A stretch of 64,000 nt of DNA from Subtercola frigoramans (GTDB lineage Bacteria > Actinomycetota > Actinomycetes > Actinomycetales > Microbacteriaceae): NCBI RefSeq assembly GCF_016907385.1, contig NZ_JAFBBU010000001.1, positions 2,604,001-2,668,000 on the forward strand. The letters are read 5' to 3'. The notes beneath the pieces were generated by a model. That model was not told the origin of the DNA. It worked only from the letters and a program-made list of their open reading frames with translations, and did not search any database. Shown here one piece after another: positions 8,628 to 20,296 of the stretch; the stretch's first letter is position 1; each line of letters starts with the position of its first letter. The position numbers were made by a program, and so were the translations under genes.

Positions 8628-9989
8628 GTGGCTCCACCGTTCTCGCAGGCACTCCCTGCAACCGCACCCATCAGCGTCATCCACCAGAGGCCCGCCTGGC
8701 GCGACACCCTTGTTTCGCTCCGCATTCGCAACTACCGGCTCTTCACCTTCTCGAACCTGCTGTCGATGACCGGCACCTGGATGCAGCGCATCGCTCAGGA
8801 CTGGCTCGTCCTCGAACTCACCGGCAGCGTCGCGGCCGTCGGAATCACGGTCGCCATGCAGTTCGCCCCGATGCTGCTCTTCGGCCTGTTCGGCGGAGTC
8901 TTCGTCGATCGTCATTCCCGACGATCGATCCTTCTGGCCACCCAGCTGGCGCTGTTCGTGCTGGCCGGCGCCCTCGCCGCACTCACCCTCAGCGGCGGTG
9001 TGCAGGTCTGGCAGGTCTACGTCATCGCCTTTCTCGTGGGTACCGTCACCGTGTTCGACAACCCCGCACGGCAGGTGTTCGTGAACGAACTCGTGGGACC
9101 TGCGAAGCTGCACAATGCCATCAGCATCAACTCTTCGGTGTTCCAGCTCGGTGGTCTCATCGGCCCGGCGCTGAGCGGTGCGCTCCTCGTCGCGGTGGGG
9201 GCCGGATGGTCGTTCGCCATCAATGGCGCGAGCTGCCTGTTCGTCGTGGCGGCACTCCTCCGCCTCCGCGTAGACGAGTTGCACCCGACGACTCCCGCCG
9301 TCCGCGCCCCGGGCCAGCTTCGCGAAGGACTCCGGTACGTCGTTGCGAAGCCGGCCATCCTGTGGACGATGGTGATGATCGCGGTGATGTCACTGTTCAC
9401 CTTCTCGATGCCGGTTCTCCTGGCCGCGTATGCACGTGATGTCTTCGAGGTCGGTGCTGGCGGGTACGGGCTCTTCAACACGCTGCTGGCCGTCGGCGCC
9501 TTCACGGGCGCCATCGCGTCGACTCGGAGACTCGGCATCCGTCTGCGCACGGTGATCTTCACGGCGGGCCTCTTCGGGGCGCTCCAGGCCGTGGCAGGGT
9601 TCATGCCGAGCCAGGTGTTCTTCTGCGTCGTTCTGGTCGGGGTCGGTTTCGCCAACCTGCTGTTCATCACGGGCGCCAACTCGCTCGTGCAGGTCTCCTC
9701 GAACATGGGGGTGCGCGGTCGGGTGATGTCGGTGTACGTGCTGTTGCTCCTGGGCGGCCAGGCCGTCGGGGGCCCGCTGATGGGATGGATGGTCGAGACG
9801 TACGGAGCCCACGTCGGCATGGCCGTCTCCGGACTCGCTCCCGTCGTGGCGGCCGTGGTGATCGGAATCGTACTGGCGCGACAGGGACAGCTTCGCTTAC
9901 GAATCAGTCTTCGACGAGAGCCACGATTCCTGAGCATCGTCACACGAAGCCCCCGTGACGAGGTGCTCGTGGCGGGTCAGAAGGCCTGA
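8628..9989 (+). CDS. MFS exporter (EntS/DHA3-like)
   Basis: 453 residues, about 12 helices. NYRLFTFSNLLSMTGTWMQRIAQDWLVLELTGS and FVDRHSRRSILLATQ are typical of the DHA3/enterobactin-exporter branch (MFS_3). The start is GTG 8628 with AGAGG eight bases upstream. It is divergent from the LysR gene and probably controlled by it. Role: proton-driven export of a small molecule; the substrate cannot be named. The stop is 28 bp before the DUF1345 gene, so both may share a transcript. Confidence 0.9.
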   Translation: MAPPFSQALPATAPISVIHQRPAWRDTLVSLRIRNYRLFTFSNLLSMTGTWMQRIAQDWLVLELTGSVAAVGITVAMQFAPMLLFGLFGGVFVDRHSRRSILLATQLALFVLAGALAALTLSGGVQVWQVYVIAFLVGTVTVFDNPARQVFVNELVGPAKLHNAISINSSVFQLGGLIGPALSGALLVAVGAGWSFAINGASCLFVVAALLRLRVDELHPTTPAVRAPGQLREGLRYVVAKPAILWTMVMIAVMSLFTFSMPVLLAAYARDVFEVGAGGYGLFNTLLAVGAFTGAIASTRRLGIRLRTVIFTAGLFGALQAVAGFMPSQVFFCVVLVGVGFANLLFITGANSLVQVSSNMGVRGRVMSVYVLLLLGGQAVGGPLMGWMVETYGAHVGMAVSGLAPVVAAVVIGIVLARQGQLRLRISLRREPRFLSIVTRSPRDEVLVAGQKA

Positions 9990-10017
9990 TCGTTCGCGGT
10001 CGTGGCAAGATCCAAGA

Positions 10018-10674
10018 GTGAGTTCTGCCGACAACATCGTTCCCCTCCGTCACCGTACGGCGACCCGTGTCGTGGTGATGATGGTCGTGGGCGTCGTTGC
10101 CGCCGGAATAGCCGTAGCATTCGGGCTCGGCATCGAAGCGGCGGTCATCGGCTGGGGATGCGCGGCGCTGCTCTACTCGATCTGGGTGTGGGCGCGGACG
10201 CATCGCTACGACGCGGCGCAGACGGAAGCGCACGCGACGCGCGAAGACCCGTCGCGGCCGATTGCGGAGCTGCTGATCCTGCTCGCCAGCCTCGCCAGCA
10301 TCGGAGCGGTCGTCGTCGTTCTGATCGGGTCGGGCAATCAGTCGGGCGTGGCACGCTTCGGCAGCGGCGCACTCGCCGTCACAGGCCTGACGCTGTCGTG
10401 GGTACTGGTACACACGCTGTACATGCTGCGGTACGCCTCGATCTACTACCGGGGAACCGACGGCGGGATCGACTTCAACCAGGACGCGAAGCCGCGGTAC
10501 ACCGATTTCGCCTACGTGGCTTTCACGATCGGAATGACATACCAGGTCTCAGACACGTCGTTCCAGTCCAGCGAATTCCGCTCGACGGCACTCCGGCACG
10601 CGCTGCTGTCGTACCTGTTCGGGGCCGTCATCCTCGCCGCGGCGATCAACCTCATTGCGGGGTTGGCGCACTGA
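10018..10674 (+). CDS. DUF1345 membrane protein
   Basis: 218 residues from GTG 10018 (VSSADNIVPLRHR); the open frame upstream overlaps the end of the MFS gene. About five membrane helices are visible, and the conserved segment DFAYVAFTIGMTYQVSDTSF near 165-185, followed by RHALLSYLFGAVI, is the hallmark of DUF1345. Function unknown. A weak CAAGAT six bases before the GTG may serve as a -10, but read-through from the exporter gene is equally possible. Confidence 0.85.
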   Translation: MSSADNIVPLRHRTATRVVVMMVVGVVAAGIAVAFGLGIEAAVIGWGCAALLYSIWVWARTHRYDAAQTEAHATREDPSRPIAELLILLASLASIGAVVVVLIGSGNQSGVARFGSGALAVTGLTLSWVLVHTLYMLRYASIYYRGTDGGIDFNQDAKPRYTDFAYVAFTIGMTYQVSDTSFQSSEFRSTALRHALLSYLFGAVILAAAINLIAGLAH

Positions 10675-10700
10675 ACTCCAACGCTGTCTGCCCGTCGGTG

Positions 10701-12215
10701 TCAGCTGTTTGCTCGTTCCAACACCAGCTCGCGAACGCGGGCAGCGTCGGCCTGGCCCTTCATCGCCTTCATGACGGCACCGATCACCGCACCGGCTGCC
10801 TGAACCTTGCCGTCGCGGATCTTCGCCAGCACGTCAGGCTGGGAGGCGAGTGCCTCGTCGATCGCGGCGATCAGAGCACCGTCGTCTGAGACGACAGCAA
10901 GCCCACGACCGGCGACGACCTCGTCTGGCGTGCCTTCACCCTCGATCACACCCTCCAACACCTGGCGCGCAAGCCTGTCGGTCAGCTTTCCCGACTCGAC
11001 AAGAGCGATCAGCTCAGAGACGTGAAGCGGAGACACGAGGCTCGACGCATCGACGCCGCGCTGGTTCGCGACGCGGGCGATCTCGCCGGTCCACCACTTG
11101 CGGGCAGCCTGGGCAGACGCACCTGCTGCCGTGGTCTCGACGATCTCGGTGAGAAGCCCGGAGTTCACGACATCCTGAAACTCGAGGTCGGTGAAACCCC
11201 AGTCGGCCTTCAACCGGCGACGACGCATGACGGGCGCCTCGGGAAGCGCCGCGCGGAGTTCGGCAATCAGTTCGGCCGAGGGCGCAACGGGCAGCAGGTC
11301 GGGCTCCGGGAAGTACCGATAGTCGTCAGCGTCGCTCTTGGGCCGGCCGGCCGAGGTCTGGCCGGTGTCTTCGTGCCAGTGCCTGGTCTCCTGGATGATC
11401 GTTCCACCCCTGGCCAGAATCGCAGCCTGTCGCTGGATCTCGTAGCGGATGGCCCGCTCCACCGAGCGCAGCGAGTTGACGTTCTTCGTCTCGGTGCGTG
11501 TGCCCAGCTTTGCCGGGGTTTCGCCGGGAGCGGTGCGCGGGCGCAGCGAGATGTTCGCGTCGCAGCGCAGGTTTCCGCGCTCCATCTTCGCATCGGAGAT
11601 TCCGAGCGAGACGACGATGTCACGGATCGTCGAGACGTAGGCCTTGGCGAGCTCCGGAGCGTCGCCTTCAGCACCGTAGATGATGTCGGTGACGATCTCC
11701 ACCAGCGGTACACCGGCGCGGTTGTAGTCGACGAGCGAATACTCCGCCCCCTGGATGCGGCCGGTTGCTCCGCCGACGTGGGTCAGCTTGCCTGCGTCTT
11801 CTTCCATGTGAGCGCGCTCGATCGGCACCGTGAAGATGCGGCCGTCAGCGAGTTCGACGTCGACAGAGCCGCCCACGGCGATGGGCTCGTCGAACTGTGA
11901 AATCTGGTAGTTCTTCGCCAGGTCAGGGTAGAAGTAGTTCTTCCGCGCGAAGCGCGAGACCGGTGCGATCGAGCATCCGAGGGCCAGCCCCAGGCTGATC
12001 GAGTACTTCACGGCCTGCTCGTTCACGACGGGCAGCGAGCCCGGCAGGCCGAGGTCGACCGGGGTCACGTTCGTGTTCGGCTCCCCGCCGAAGAAGTTCG
12101 GCGCGTCAGAGAACATCTTCGTCTTGGTGTTGAGTTCGACGTGCACCTCGAAGCCGAGCACCGGCTCGAAGAGTTCGATCGCTTTGTCGTAATCCATCAG
12201 TTCGGCCTTGGCCAT
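10701..12215 (-). CDS. gatB: Asp-tRNA(Asn)/Glu-tRNA(Gln) amidotransferase subunit B
   Basis: 504 residues, full length. [15 protein letters not shown] near the N-terminus and [16 protein letters not shown] in the middle are GatB signatures, and the YqeY-like tRNA-binding domain fills the C-terminus. The protein activates misacylated Glu-tRNA(Gln) or Asp-tRNA(Asn) with ATP for amidation. Its ATG shares one base with the gatA stop (TGATG), so translation is coupled in the gatC-gatA-gatB operon. The operon implies that Gln-tRNA and/or Asn-tRNA is made by the indirect route. Confidence 0.98.
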   Translation of the reverse strand: MAKAELMDYDKAIELFEPVLGFEVHVELNTKTKMFSDAPNFFGGEPNTNVTPVDLGLPGSLPVVNEQAVKYSISLGLALGCSIAPVSRFARKNYFYPDLAKNYQISQFDEPIAVGGSVDVELADGRIFTVPIERAHMEEDAGKLTHVGGATGRIQGAEYSLVDYNRAGVPLVEIVTDIIYGAEGDAPELAKAYVSTIRDIVVSLGISDAKMERGNLRCDANISLRPRTAPGETPAKLGTRTETKNVNSLRSVERAIRYEIQRQAAILARGGTIIQETRHWHEDTGQTSAGRPKSDADDYRYFPEPDLLPVAPSAELIAELRAALPEAPVMRRRRLKADWGFTDLEFQDVVNSGLLTEIVETTAAGASAQAARKWWTGEIARVANQRGVDASSLVSPLHVSELIALVESGKLTDRLARQVLEGVIEGEGTPDEVVAGRGLAVVSDDGALIAAIDEALASQPDVLAKIRDGKVQAAGAVIGAVMKAMKGQADAARVRELVLERANS

Positions 12216-13762
12216 CAGACTGCACCTTCTTCAGAGGCGAACATTTCGCCGGACTCGAGCGCGGGCGCCTGGCTGAGCAGAGTGTGGCCCCACTTCTCTT
12301 CGAGCAGGGCCTCGAGGGTCGCCCCGAGGCTGTAGAGCCGGGCATCCTGCCGCGCCGGCGCCATGAACTGGATGCCCACCGGCAGCCCGTCTTCAGGCGC
12401 AAGCCCCACGGGCAGGCTGATACCGGGTACGCCAGCGAGGTTGGCCGGAATGGTGGTGAGGTCGTTCAGGTACATCGCCAGCGGGTCTTCGAGCTTCTCG
12501 CCGAGCTTGAACGCGGTCGTGGGTGCGCTCGGGCTGACCAGCACGTCGACGTCGGAGAACACGCGGGCGAAGTCACGCTGGATGAGCGTACGCACCTTCT
12601 GCGCGCTGCCGTAATAGGCGTCGTAGTAGCCGGCGCTCAGTGCGTAGGTACCGAGGATGATGCGGCGCTTCACCTCGTCGCCAAAACCGGCTTCGCGAGT
12701 GGCCGACATCACGTCTTCGACGGTGCCGCCGCCGACCGGGTTCACCCGGAGGCCGAAGCGCACCGAGTCGAACTTCGCCAGGTTGCTCGACGCCTCGGCT
12801 GGAAGGATCAGGTAGTACGCCGAGATCGCGTACTCGAAGCTCGGGGTGCTCACCTCGACCACGTCGGCGCCGGCCTCAGTGAGGAGCGCGACGGCCTCCT
12901 CGAAGCGCCGGGTGACGCCGGACTGGAAGCCGTCGCCCTGAAGTTCCTTGACGATACCGATCTTGAGCCCTTTCAGGCTGCGGTTCTCGGCACCCGAGCG
13001 CGCTGCGGCGGCGAAACTCGGCCAGGTGTCGGTGAGAGAGGTCGAGTCGCGGGGGTCATGGCCGCCGATCACGTCGTGCAGCAGCGCGGCGTCGAGAACG
13101 GTGCGGCTCACGGGGCCGACCTGGTCGAGCGAGGAGGCCAGCGCGATGGCACCGTACCGGCTCACTCCGCCGTAGGTGGGTTTGACACCGACGCTGCCGG
13201 TCAGGGCCGCGGGCTGGCGGATCGAACCACCGGTGTCACTTCCGAGCGCGAGGGGCGCTTCGAAGGCGGCGACGGCAGCGGCCGATCCACCGCCGGAACC
13301 ACCCGGAATGCGCTCGAGATCCCACGGGTTGTGCGTGGGACCGTACGCGGAATGCTCGGTCGACGAACCCATGGCGAACTCATCCATGTTGGTCTTGCCG
13401 AGAGGAACCAGGTCGGCATCGCGGAGTTTGCGAACGACGGTCGCGTCGTACGGCGGGACCCAGCCCTGCAGGATCTTCGATCCGGCAGTCGACGGCATGT
13501 CGATGGTGCAGAGCACGTCTTTGATGGCGATGGGAACGCCGGCGAGCGGGCCGAGTCTCTCTCCTGCTGCCCGGCGCTTGTCGATCGCTTCGGCCGTGGC
13601 ACGGGCTGCTTCGGATGCGACGTGCAGGAAGGCGTGCACATCACGGTCGACGGCAGCGATGCGGTTGAGGTGGGCATCCGTCGCCTCGAGGCTCGAAACG
13701 TCGCCGGAGCTGAGCTTCTCAGCGAGCGCGGAGGCGGTCAGGCGGGTCAGGTCGTGGCTCAC
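12215..13762 (-). CDS. gatA: Asp-tRNA(Asn)/Glu-tRNA(Gln) amidotransferase subunit A
   Basis: 515 residues from a GTG start that overlaps the gatC stop (GTGA). The amidase signature is intact: Lys81 (PIAIKDVL), the Gly/Ser loop GGSGGGS at 154-160 with the cis-Ser at 156, and Ser180 in [10 protein letters not shown], forming the Ser-cisSer-Lys triad. It releases ammonia from glutamine and passes it to GatB through a tunnel. Second gene of gatCAB. Confidence 0.98.
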   Translation of the reverse strand: MSHDLTRLTASALAEKLSSGDVSSLEATDAHLNRIAAVDRDVHAFLHVASEAARATAEAIDKRRAAGERLGPLAGVPIAIKDVLCTIDMPSTAGSKILQGWVPPYDATVVRKLRDADLVPLGKTNMDEFAMGSSTEHSAYGPTHNPWDLERIPGGSGGGSAAAVAAFEAPLALGSDTGGSIRQPAALTGSVGVKPTYGGVSRYGAIALASSLDQVGPVSRTVLDAALLHDVIGGHDPRDSTSLTDTWPSFAAAARSGAENRSLKGLKIGIVKELQGDGFQSGVTRRFEEAVALLTEAGADVVEVSTPSFEYAISAYYLILPAEASSNLAKFDSVRFGLRVNPVGGGTVEDVMSATREAGFGDEVKRRIILGTYALSAGYYDAYYGSAQKVRTLIQRDFARVFSDVDVLVSPSAPTTAFKLGEKLEDPLAMYLNDLTTIPANLAGVPGISLPVGLAPEDGLPVGIQFMAPARQDARLYSLGATLEALLEEKWGHTLLSQAPALESGEMFASEEGAV

Positions 13763-14160
13763 TGCTCTTCTCCCAGAATGGCGGAGACGCGGAACCGGCT
13801 GCCGTCGTGATCGGGCGCGCCCGAGAGCGCCTGCTCCTGCGTGAGCGTGACACCCACGACGTCGGGGCGGTAAACGTTCTGGAGCGGAATCGGGTGGCTG
13901 GTCGCCGGCACATCGGGGGTAGCGACCTCGATCACCTTCGCGACGTTGTCGACAATCGCCTTCAGTTCGCCGGTGAGCTTGGTGATCTCAGCGGACGTGA
14001 GGCGAATGCGGGCGAGGTTGGCGAGGTGCGACACCTGGTCGGCGGTGATCTCACCGGGGCCGGTCGTGTCGTTCTGCACAGGCCTGCTGTTCGCGCTGGT
14101 GCTGATGGTGGCGGGCTGATCGGCGTGTGCTGATGCGGCCGGGGGCATTTCGGGGGGCAT
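13759..14160 (-). CDS. gatC: Asp-tRNA(Asn)/Glu-tRNA(Gln) amidotransferase subunit C
   Basis: 133 residues from ATG 14160. This start is favoured by CGGAG four bases upstream, although it gives a Ser/Ala-rich N-terminal tail of about 35 residues that GatC proteins (about 100 residues) usually lack. A GTG at 14085 would give the usual length but has only a weak ribosome site. The core [19 protein letters not shown] is diagnostic. GatC holds GatA and GatB together. First gene of the operon; it overlaps gatA by 4 bp. Confidence 0.93.
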   Translation of the reverse strand: MPPEMPPAASAHADQPATISTSANSRPVQNDTTGPGEITADQVSHLANLARIRLTSAEITKLTGELKAIVDNVAKVIEVATPDVPATSHPIPLQNVYRPDVVGVTLTQEQALSGAPDHDGSRFRVSAILGEEQ

Positions 14161-14314
14161 GCTACTCCGTAGGGCTTCGTGTCTCGCGCGCATACGCACG
14201 GCGGTGAACCAGTCAAGTGTATTCGGTCGCCGTGCCGGTGATCGGTGCGGTGGATGCTGCACCCGATGCCCGGTACGATTCCGCGGAGGGTGCGGGCCGC
14301 GCGCAGCAATCCGG

Positions 14315-16633
<2,319 letters not shown>

Positions 16634-16640
16634 CTACTTT

Positions 16641-17792
16641 CTACGCTGCTGCGGTCGCTGCCGCTGGGGCCGTGTTTGCGGGTACGGCACTCACGGTGCG
16701 ATCGATGGTGGTCTGCCCCAACACTCGTGTTCCGATGTAGACGACCGCCGTCTGCCCGGGTGAAACCCCGATGAGCGGGTTGTGCGGCCTGATCACGAGT
16801 TCGTTCGAACCGTCATCGCCCGCGGCAACGACCTGGGCAACTGCCGGCACGGGGTCAGCATGCGCACGGATCTGCACCTCGCACTCGAAGGCGAGCTCCG
16901 GATGCTCGGGGGCACGCCCCGCCCAGGTGAACCGAGACCCGGCGATCTCGGCGATGGCAAGTGCCTCCTTCGGGCCGACGACGACCGTGTTGCTCGCGGG
17001 CTTGACCTCGAGCACGAAGCGCCGACGGCCGTCTTCGGCCAGCCGGCCGAGGTGCAGGCCACGGCGTTGGCCCACGGTGAAACTGTGCGCACCCTCGTGG
17101 CTGCCCACCACGGTGCCGTCGCGTTCGACGATGTCACCCGTTGCTGTGCCGACCTTGTCGGCAAGCCACCCCTTGGTGTCGCCGTCGGGAATGAAACAGA
17201 TGTCGTGGCTGTCTGGTTTGTTCGCGACACTGAAGCCGCGTTCGGCGGCCTCGGCCCTGACCAGCGCCTTCGACGGCGTCGCCCCGAGGGGGAACAGGGA
17301 GTGTGCGAGCTGCTCCGCTGTCAGCACCCCGAGAACGTAACTCTGGTCTTTCGCCCAGGCGCTAGCACGATGGAGCTCCCGGTTGCCGTCGCCGTCGGTC
17401 ACGATCGTCGCGTAGTGGCCCGTCGCCACCGCGTCGAACCCGAGGTCGAGCGCCTTCTCTAGCAGCGCGGCGAACTTGATGCGCTCGTTGCAGCGCATGC
17501 AGGGATTCGGAGTTCTGCCTGCCGTGTACTCGGCGATGAAGTCGTCGACCACGTCGAGCTTGAATCTCTCAGAGAAATCCCAGACGTAGTACGGAATGCC
17601 GATGATGTTCGCGGCACGCTGGGCGTCTGACGAGTCCTCGATCGTGCAGCAGCCCCTGCTGCCGGTGCGCAGGGTGCCCGGCATGCGGCTGAGGGCAAGG
17701 TGAACCCCCACCACGTCGTGACCGGCCTCGACCGCCCGCGCGGCGGCCACCGCGGAATCGACACCGCCGCTCATTGCTGCCAGAACTCTCAT
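16641..17792 (-). CDS. mnmA: tRNA-specific 2-thiouridylase
   Basis: 383 residues from ATG 17792 ([15 protein letters not shown]). The PP-loop SGGVDS is at 8-13, the catalytic cysteines are Cys101 (MRCNERIKF) and Cys199 ([11 protein letters not shown]). It thiolates U34 of tRNA Glu, Gln and Lys using sulfur relayed from a cysteine desulfurase; one is encoded nearby (18971-20239). The longer open frame upstream is rejected because TAGACT seven bases before this ATG looks like a leaderless promoter. Confidence 0.97.
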   Translation of the reverse strand: MRVLAAMSGGVDSAVAAARAVEAGHDVVGVHLALSRMPGTLRTGSRGCCTIEDSSDAQRAANIIGIPYYVWDFSERFKLDVVDDFIAEYTAGRTPNPCMRCNERIKFAALLEKALDLGFDAVATGHYATIVTDGDGNRELHRASAWAKDQSYVLGVLTAEQLAHSLFPLGATPSKALVRAEAAERGFSVANKPDSHDICFIPDGDTKGWLADKVGTATGDIVERDGTVVGSHEGAHSFTVGQRRGLHLGRLAEDGRRRFVLEVKPASNTVVVGPKEALAIAEIAGSRFTWAGRAPEHPELAFECEVQIRAHADPVPAVAQVVAAGDDGSNELVIRPHNPLIGVSPGQTAVVYIGTRVLGQTTIDRTVSAVPANTAPAAATAAA

Positions 17793-17799
17793 GTGCACA

Positions 17800-17805
17800 A
17801 GTCTA
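17800..17805 (-). promoter_or_regulatory. -10-like box of mnmA(-ligA)
   Basis: TAGACT, seven bases before the mnmA ATG; leaderless arrangement. Confidence 0.5.
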
Positions 17806-17934
17806 AGCTGACCCTCCGACGATGCCCTCGGGAGAAGCCTCACTCGTCGGTACTGTGCAGAACCCGAATCGACACGCGTGCATGTGGAGGAGATGTTCAC
17901 TCAGCAGTCAGTTTCGTGGGGGAAGGTAGACGGG

Positions 17935-18933
17935 ATGTCCTTTCTTTCCACTCCGACCCGCCCGGTCCCCCTCAGCGCACCTGAGGGGCGGACTGTCGAG
18001 CCACGACGGGGCAGCACGACGCTCGGCATCACCACGGTCATCCTCTCGCTGGTGCTCGTCGGCCTGCTGGTCTTCCACACTGCCGTGCCCGACATCGCCG
18101 GTGTGGGCCTGGTACTCGACACGGCGATCCCCTGGTTCGGGCTGCTCGTAGCCCCTCTCGCCCTGCTCGCGCTCCTCAGCAGGCGGCGCCGGGCCTGGCT
18201 CGCCGTTCTGGCGCCGATCGCGGCCTGGGCGCTGCTGTTCGGCCCCTCGGTCGTGCCGCTCTCCTGGAGTGCTGTGCCACCGTCGACGGCAGAGGGAACG
18301 AGCCTCACCGTCGCCAGCCAGAACATCGAAGCGACCTCGGGCACCGGTTCCCAGTCGGCTACGACCCTCGCCGCGACCGGGGCCGACGTGATCGCTCTCG
18401 AAGAGATGACCTCGACCGACTTCGACACCATCTCCTCGACCCTCGCGTCGGCATATCCCTATTCGTACGGAGTCGGCACCGTCGGGCTGTGGAGCAAGTA
18501 CCCCGTCCTCAACGCGCAGCCCCTGAACCTCGGCCTGGGCTGGAACAGGGCCCTCGCCGCCGACCTGCAGACACCGCAGGGCCTTGTCAGCATCTACGTC
18601 ATCCACGCTGCCTCGGCCCGGCCGGGAGACGTCTCTGCGCGAGACTCGATGCTCTCCGCACTCGCCACCACCCTGCCGCGAGATGAGAACAACCGGGTGA
18701 TCGCGGTGGGCGACTTCAACGCCGCCTCCACCGACAGGGCCATGGCGGGAATCGAATCGCAGCTGGCGGAGTCCAACCAGAGCGAGGGCATGTTCGGCAG
18801 CACCTGGCCCACCCCGCTCCCCCTGACGCGTCTCGACCACCTCCTCCAACGAGGAATGACGGTGACGTCCAACACGACACTCAGCGCCGGCGACAGCGAC
18901 CACCGCGCCATCCTGACGAGCATGAACCTCTGA
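17935..18933 (+). CDS. membrane-anchored endonuclease/exonuclease/phosphatase family protein
   Basis: 332 residues from ATG 17935, preceded by GGGGGAAGG about eight bases upstream; an open frame reaching back to a GTG at 17878 has no such spacing. Three N-terminal membrane helices (about 28-105) are followed by an EEP domain: VASQNIE, the metal-binding Glu in DVIALEEM, VAVGDFNAA, and the terminal SDHRAI with the catalytic His. The active domain should face outside the cell, as in other actinobacterial members of this layout. It probably cleaves phosphoesters (nucleic acid or phospholipid); the substrate is open. Confidence 0.87.
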   Translation: MSFLSTPTRPVPLSAPEGRTVEPRRGSTTLGITTVILSLVLVGLLVFHTAVPDIAGVGLVLDTAIPWFGLLVAPLALLALLSRRRRAWLAVLAPIAAWALLFGPSVVPLSWSAVPPSTAEGTSLTVASQNIEATSGTGSQSATTLAATGADVIALEEMTSTDFDTISSTLASAYPYSYGVGTVGLWSKYPVLNAQPLNLGLGWNRALAADLQTPQGLVSIYVIHAASARPGDVSARDSMLSALATTLPRDENNRVIAVGDFNAASTDRAMAGIESQLAESNQSEGMFGSTWPTPLPLTRLDHLLQRGMTVTSNTTLSAGDSDHRAILTSMNL

Positions 18934-18970
18934 AGCCCTGGCTTCTCGCGGAGTGCGGCAGCTCGCGGGC

Positions 18971-20239
18971 TCAGCCGACGGTGCGGTCAGCGAAGCCGGC
19001 CTTCGAGGCACGGGCCACCGCAGCGGGCAGCGCCGCCACGAGTGCGTCGACGTCGGCTTCGGTCGTTCCGTGGCCGATCGTGAATCGCAGGGCACCGCGC
19101 GCCTCTGTCTCCGGCACACCCATCGCAGTGAGCACGTGCGAGACCTCCGGCACTCCTGCCTGGCACGCGGAGCCCGTCGACACCGAGAACCCGGCGACAT
19201 CGAGCAGGAAGAGCAGCGAATCGCCCTCACACCCGGCGAACGTGAAGTGAGCGTTGCCCGGTAGTCGGCCGGCAGCATCCGGGTCGCCCCTCAGCACCGC
19301 AGAGGGCACAGCCGACCGGATGCCCGCCACCAGGCGATCGCGAAGGCCGGCCAGCGACGCGGCAAACTTCGGCAGCCCTGCAGTCGCCGACCGCGCGGCT
19401 GCGGCGAACGCCACGGCCCCCGCGGCATCCTGCGTGCCCGAGCGGCCTCGTTGCTGGTTCCCGCCGTGGATCAGAGGCACGACCTCGGCGGTGCGCGACA
19501 CCACCAGCGCACCGACGCCGACCGGCCCACCGATCTTGTGCGCAGAGACGCTGAGCGCTGCGACTCCGATTGCGTGGAAGTCGATCGGCAGGTACCCGTA
19601 GGCCGAGACCGCGTCGACGTGCACGGGAACCCCGAACTCCGCCGCCACGGCCGCGAGTTCGGCGACGGGCTGGATCGTGCCCACCTCGTTGTTTGCCCAC
19701 AAGAAGCTCACCAGCGCGACGTCCTCTGCGCCGAACCCCGGCCCGCCGAAGTGACGCAAACTGCTCTCGGCGCCGCTCCGAAGCGCCGTTTGCGTCACTT
19801 TCTCGTCGCCGTGCCCGGCGGCGAGCGCGGCACCCAAGACGGAGGGGTGGAGTCGCCCGAACTCATCGACCGGCAGCCACTCGACGACGGCTCCCTCGTG
19901 CCGCACCAGCCACTCGACGGCATCGTTCGTCGCATGGTGTTCGCCACCGGGCACCAGGATGCGCGGCCGCGGACGCTGCGCCTGCTGCCGGTTCCAGTAC
20001 AGGCCCTTGATCCCGAGGTTGATCGACTCCGTGCCCCCCGAAGTGAAGACGACCTCGACAGCGTCGGCTCCGAGCGAGGCCGCGACCACCTCACGCGACT
20101 CCTCGAGCAGCTGCTTGGCCTGCTGCCCCTGCGAGTGGATGGACGACGGGTTGCCGACCACACTGAGCGCCCCGATGTAGGCCTGCAGGGCATCCGGAAT
20201 CATCGGCGTAGTCGCCGCGTGATCGAGGTAGATCGCCAT
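18971..20239 (-). CDS. cysteine desulfurase (IscS/NifS type) carrying an in-frame palindromic insert
   Basis: 422 residues from ATG 20239 (MAIYLDHAATTP). The PLP lysine is Lys235 (SAHKIGG), the ring-stacking His is His101 or His102 (GGEHHATND), and the active Cys359 lies in STGSACQAG. The enzyme takes sulfur from cysteine for MnmA and iron-sulfur proteins. Odd feature: residues about 147-164, between the HPSVLGAAL and ALVSFLWANNEVG blocks, are encoded by a 52-bp inverted repeat, and the usual family has a shorter linker there. All catalytic residues remain, so the protein is probably active. Confidence 0.95.
   Translation of the reverse strand: MAIYLDHAATTPMIPDALQAYIGALSVVGNPSSIHSQGQQAKQLLEESREVVAASLGADAVEVVFTSGGTESINLGIKGLYWNRQQAQRPRPRILVPGGEHHATNDAVEWLVRHEGAVVEWLPVDEFGRLHPSVLGAALAAGHGDEKVTQTALRSGAESSLRHFGGPGFGAEDVALVSFLWANNEVGTIQPVAELAAVAAEFGVPVHVDAVSAYGYLPIDFHAIGVAALSVSAHKIGGPVGVGALVVSRTAEVVPLIHGGNQQRGRSGTQDAAGAVAFAAAARSATAGLPKFAASLAGLRDRLVAGIRSAVPSAVLRGDPDAAGRLPGNAHFTFAGCEGDSLLFLLDVAGFSVSTGSACQAGVPEVSHVLTAMGVPETEARGALRFTIGHGTTEADVDALVAALPAAVARASKAGFADRTVG
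19749..19800. repeat. palindrome inside the cysteine desulfurase gene
   Basis: 13-bp perfect inverted arms (19749-19761 AAGTGACGCAAAC; 19788-19800 its reverse complement) with a second inner stem (GGCGC 19769-19773, GCGCC 19783-19787). It is read in frame as residues 147-164. Confidence 0.85.
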
Positions 20240-20283
20240 GTTCGCCCAAGACTCCAGTTTTTCTTGCTGTAACAACCATTCAC

Positions 20284-20289
20284 TACTCT
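20284..20289 (+). promoter_or_regulatory. -10-like box of glgX
   Basis: TACTCT, seven bases before ATG 20297; no ribosome site, so leaderless. Confidence 0.5.
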
Positions 20290-20296
20290 AAGACTC

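Noticed and set aside
12284-13810. 508-residue open frame antisense to gatA
   Set aside because: Mirror frame of a clear gene; composition is Arg/Gly/Glu-rich with no motif.
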